Source: Cycas panzhihuaensis
Taxonomy: Eukaryota > Cycadophyta
Reading direction: 5' to 3'
Length of the DNA stretch: 64,000 nucleotides
Assembly: GCA_023213395.1 (NCBI GenBank)
Contig: CM041465.1
Coordinates: 187,619,741-187,683,740, forward strand
In this document: positions 63,490 through 64,000 of the stretch, one piece after another
Position numbering within the stretch: the stretch's first letter is position 1
Layout of the letters: each line of letters starts with the position of its first letter
The notes under the pieces: generated by a model
Database searches by the model: none
The model's input: only the letters and a program-made list of their open reading frames with translations
What the model was told of the DNA's origin: nothing
Translations under genes and position numbers: made by a program

Positions 63490-64000
63490 ATAAATTATAG
63501 AAGAATACAAGACAGTGTTCGACAAACTGAAAGGGCTACCACCTCTTTGGCAAAATCAGCATGCAATTGAACTTGTACCAAGTGCGGCGCCAGTCAACAT
63601 TGGACCATATAGGCATCTGTATCATTTATGGAAAGAGATTGAGAAAATCACAAGCGAACTACTATCCCAAGGGAGTATTACCACCATCACAAGCCCATTT
63701 GCAATCCCAGTTGTTATCAGTCCAAAGAAGGATGGCTCATATAGAATGTGTGTGGACTACCAAGGTCTCAATCAACTAACAGTTAAGAACAGATATCCAA
63801 TCCCGCGCATTGACGATTTGTTGGACGAAATCCATGGAGCAAAGTACTTCTCAAAAATTGACTTACATTCATGGTATCATCAAATGCAGATAAGAGAAAA
63901 AGACATGTATATGACAACATTCAAAATGTATGAAGGCCTATTCGAATTTAGGGTAATGTTGTTTGGATTAACGAACATGACGGCAACTTTTCAAAGCACC
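63490..64000 (+). CDS. Reverse transcriptase of the right-edge gypsy element, runs off the window
   Basis: An uninterrupted frame from just after the stop near 63490 to the last base. Motifs: HAIELVPSAAPVNIGPYRHL, LLSQGSITTITSPFAIPVVI, SPKKDGSYRMCVDYQGLNQL, YPIPRIDDLLDEIHGAKYFS, KIDLHSWYHQMQI (catalytic Asp) and FRVMLFGLTNMTATFQS. The YxDD box would be about 30 residues past the edge. This is the least damaged RT start among the gypsy elements here. Confidence 0.9.

Larger units (their letters stand above)
61668..64000 (+). mobile_element. Chromovirus-like Ty3/gypsy element, right end outside window
   Basis: From the primer site onward: gag, knuckle remnant, protease and the first half of RT, all on the plus strand. 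Protease and RT motifs are of chromovirus type, unlike those of the G family and the Tat-like element. RNase H, integrase and any chromodomain lie beyond the window, so the clade cannot be fixed. Confidence 0.85.

Overview
This 64 kb window is a nested pile of LTR retrotransposons from a plant nuclear genome. I see no intact host gene, no rRNA or tRNA gene, no CRISPR array and no bacterial gene structure. The plant assignment rests on Ty1/copia and Ty3/gypsy polyproteins of plant type, primer-binding sites matching plant initiator-Met and Glu tRNAs, and a fragment of an RKF3-like receptor kinase gene. The number of old, gene-poor insertions suggests a large-genome seed plant, perhaps a gymnosperm; that last step is inference.

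Layout, left to right. Bases 1-4636 are the 3' half of a Ty3/gypsy element (copy G1). Bases 4637-6400 are old AT-rich sequence with a gag remnant. Bases 6401-36123 are one Tat-like gypsy element with very long LTRs (about 2.8 kb each once insertions are removed). Its 5' LTR (6401-15065) is interrupted by a 5.8 kb non-autonomous gypsy copy, G2 (8127-13968, target duplication GCCAT). Its interior (15066-21626) carries gag, protease, an archaeal-type RNase H, RT, RNase H and integrase. Its 3' LTR (21627-36123) is interrupted by a minus-strand copia element (24375-36054, target duplication CAACC). The gag of that copia is in turn split by a plus-strand copia (about 28295-34627) whose leader holds the captured kinase fragment. 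Bases 36124-37740 hold remnants of two older elements. A second nest follows: plus-strand copia J (37741-58669), interrupted in its integrase by minus-strand copia K (40549-56271, duplication AAACA), whose 5' LTR is interrupted by gypsy copy G3 (45573-56126, duplication GACAC). Bases 58670-61667 are intergenic with another gag remnant and an LTR. Bases 61668-64000 begin a chromovirus-like gypsy element that runs off the window.

The reconstruction checks itself: after removing insertions, three copia elements come to 5.2-5.35 kb and the two long LTRs to 2818 and 2812 bp. In three cases the partner LTR inside the same window is the empty site of the insertion.

The most interesting material is the G family (G1, G2, G3). 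It has a tRNA-Glu primer site, a short separate first ORF, a gag with four CCHC knuckles, two gag-like segments between protease and RT, an extra sense-strand ORF after integrase conserved in two diverged copies, a conserved hairpin before the 3' LTR, and an LTR hairpin with a compensatory base-pair change. The Tat-like element is notable for an archaeal-type RNase H placed before RT.
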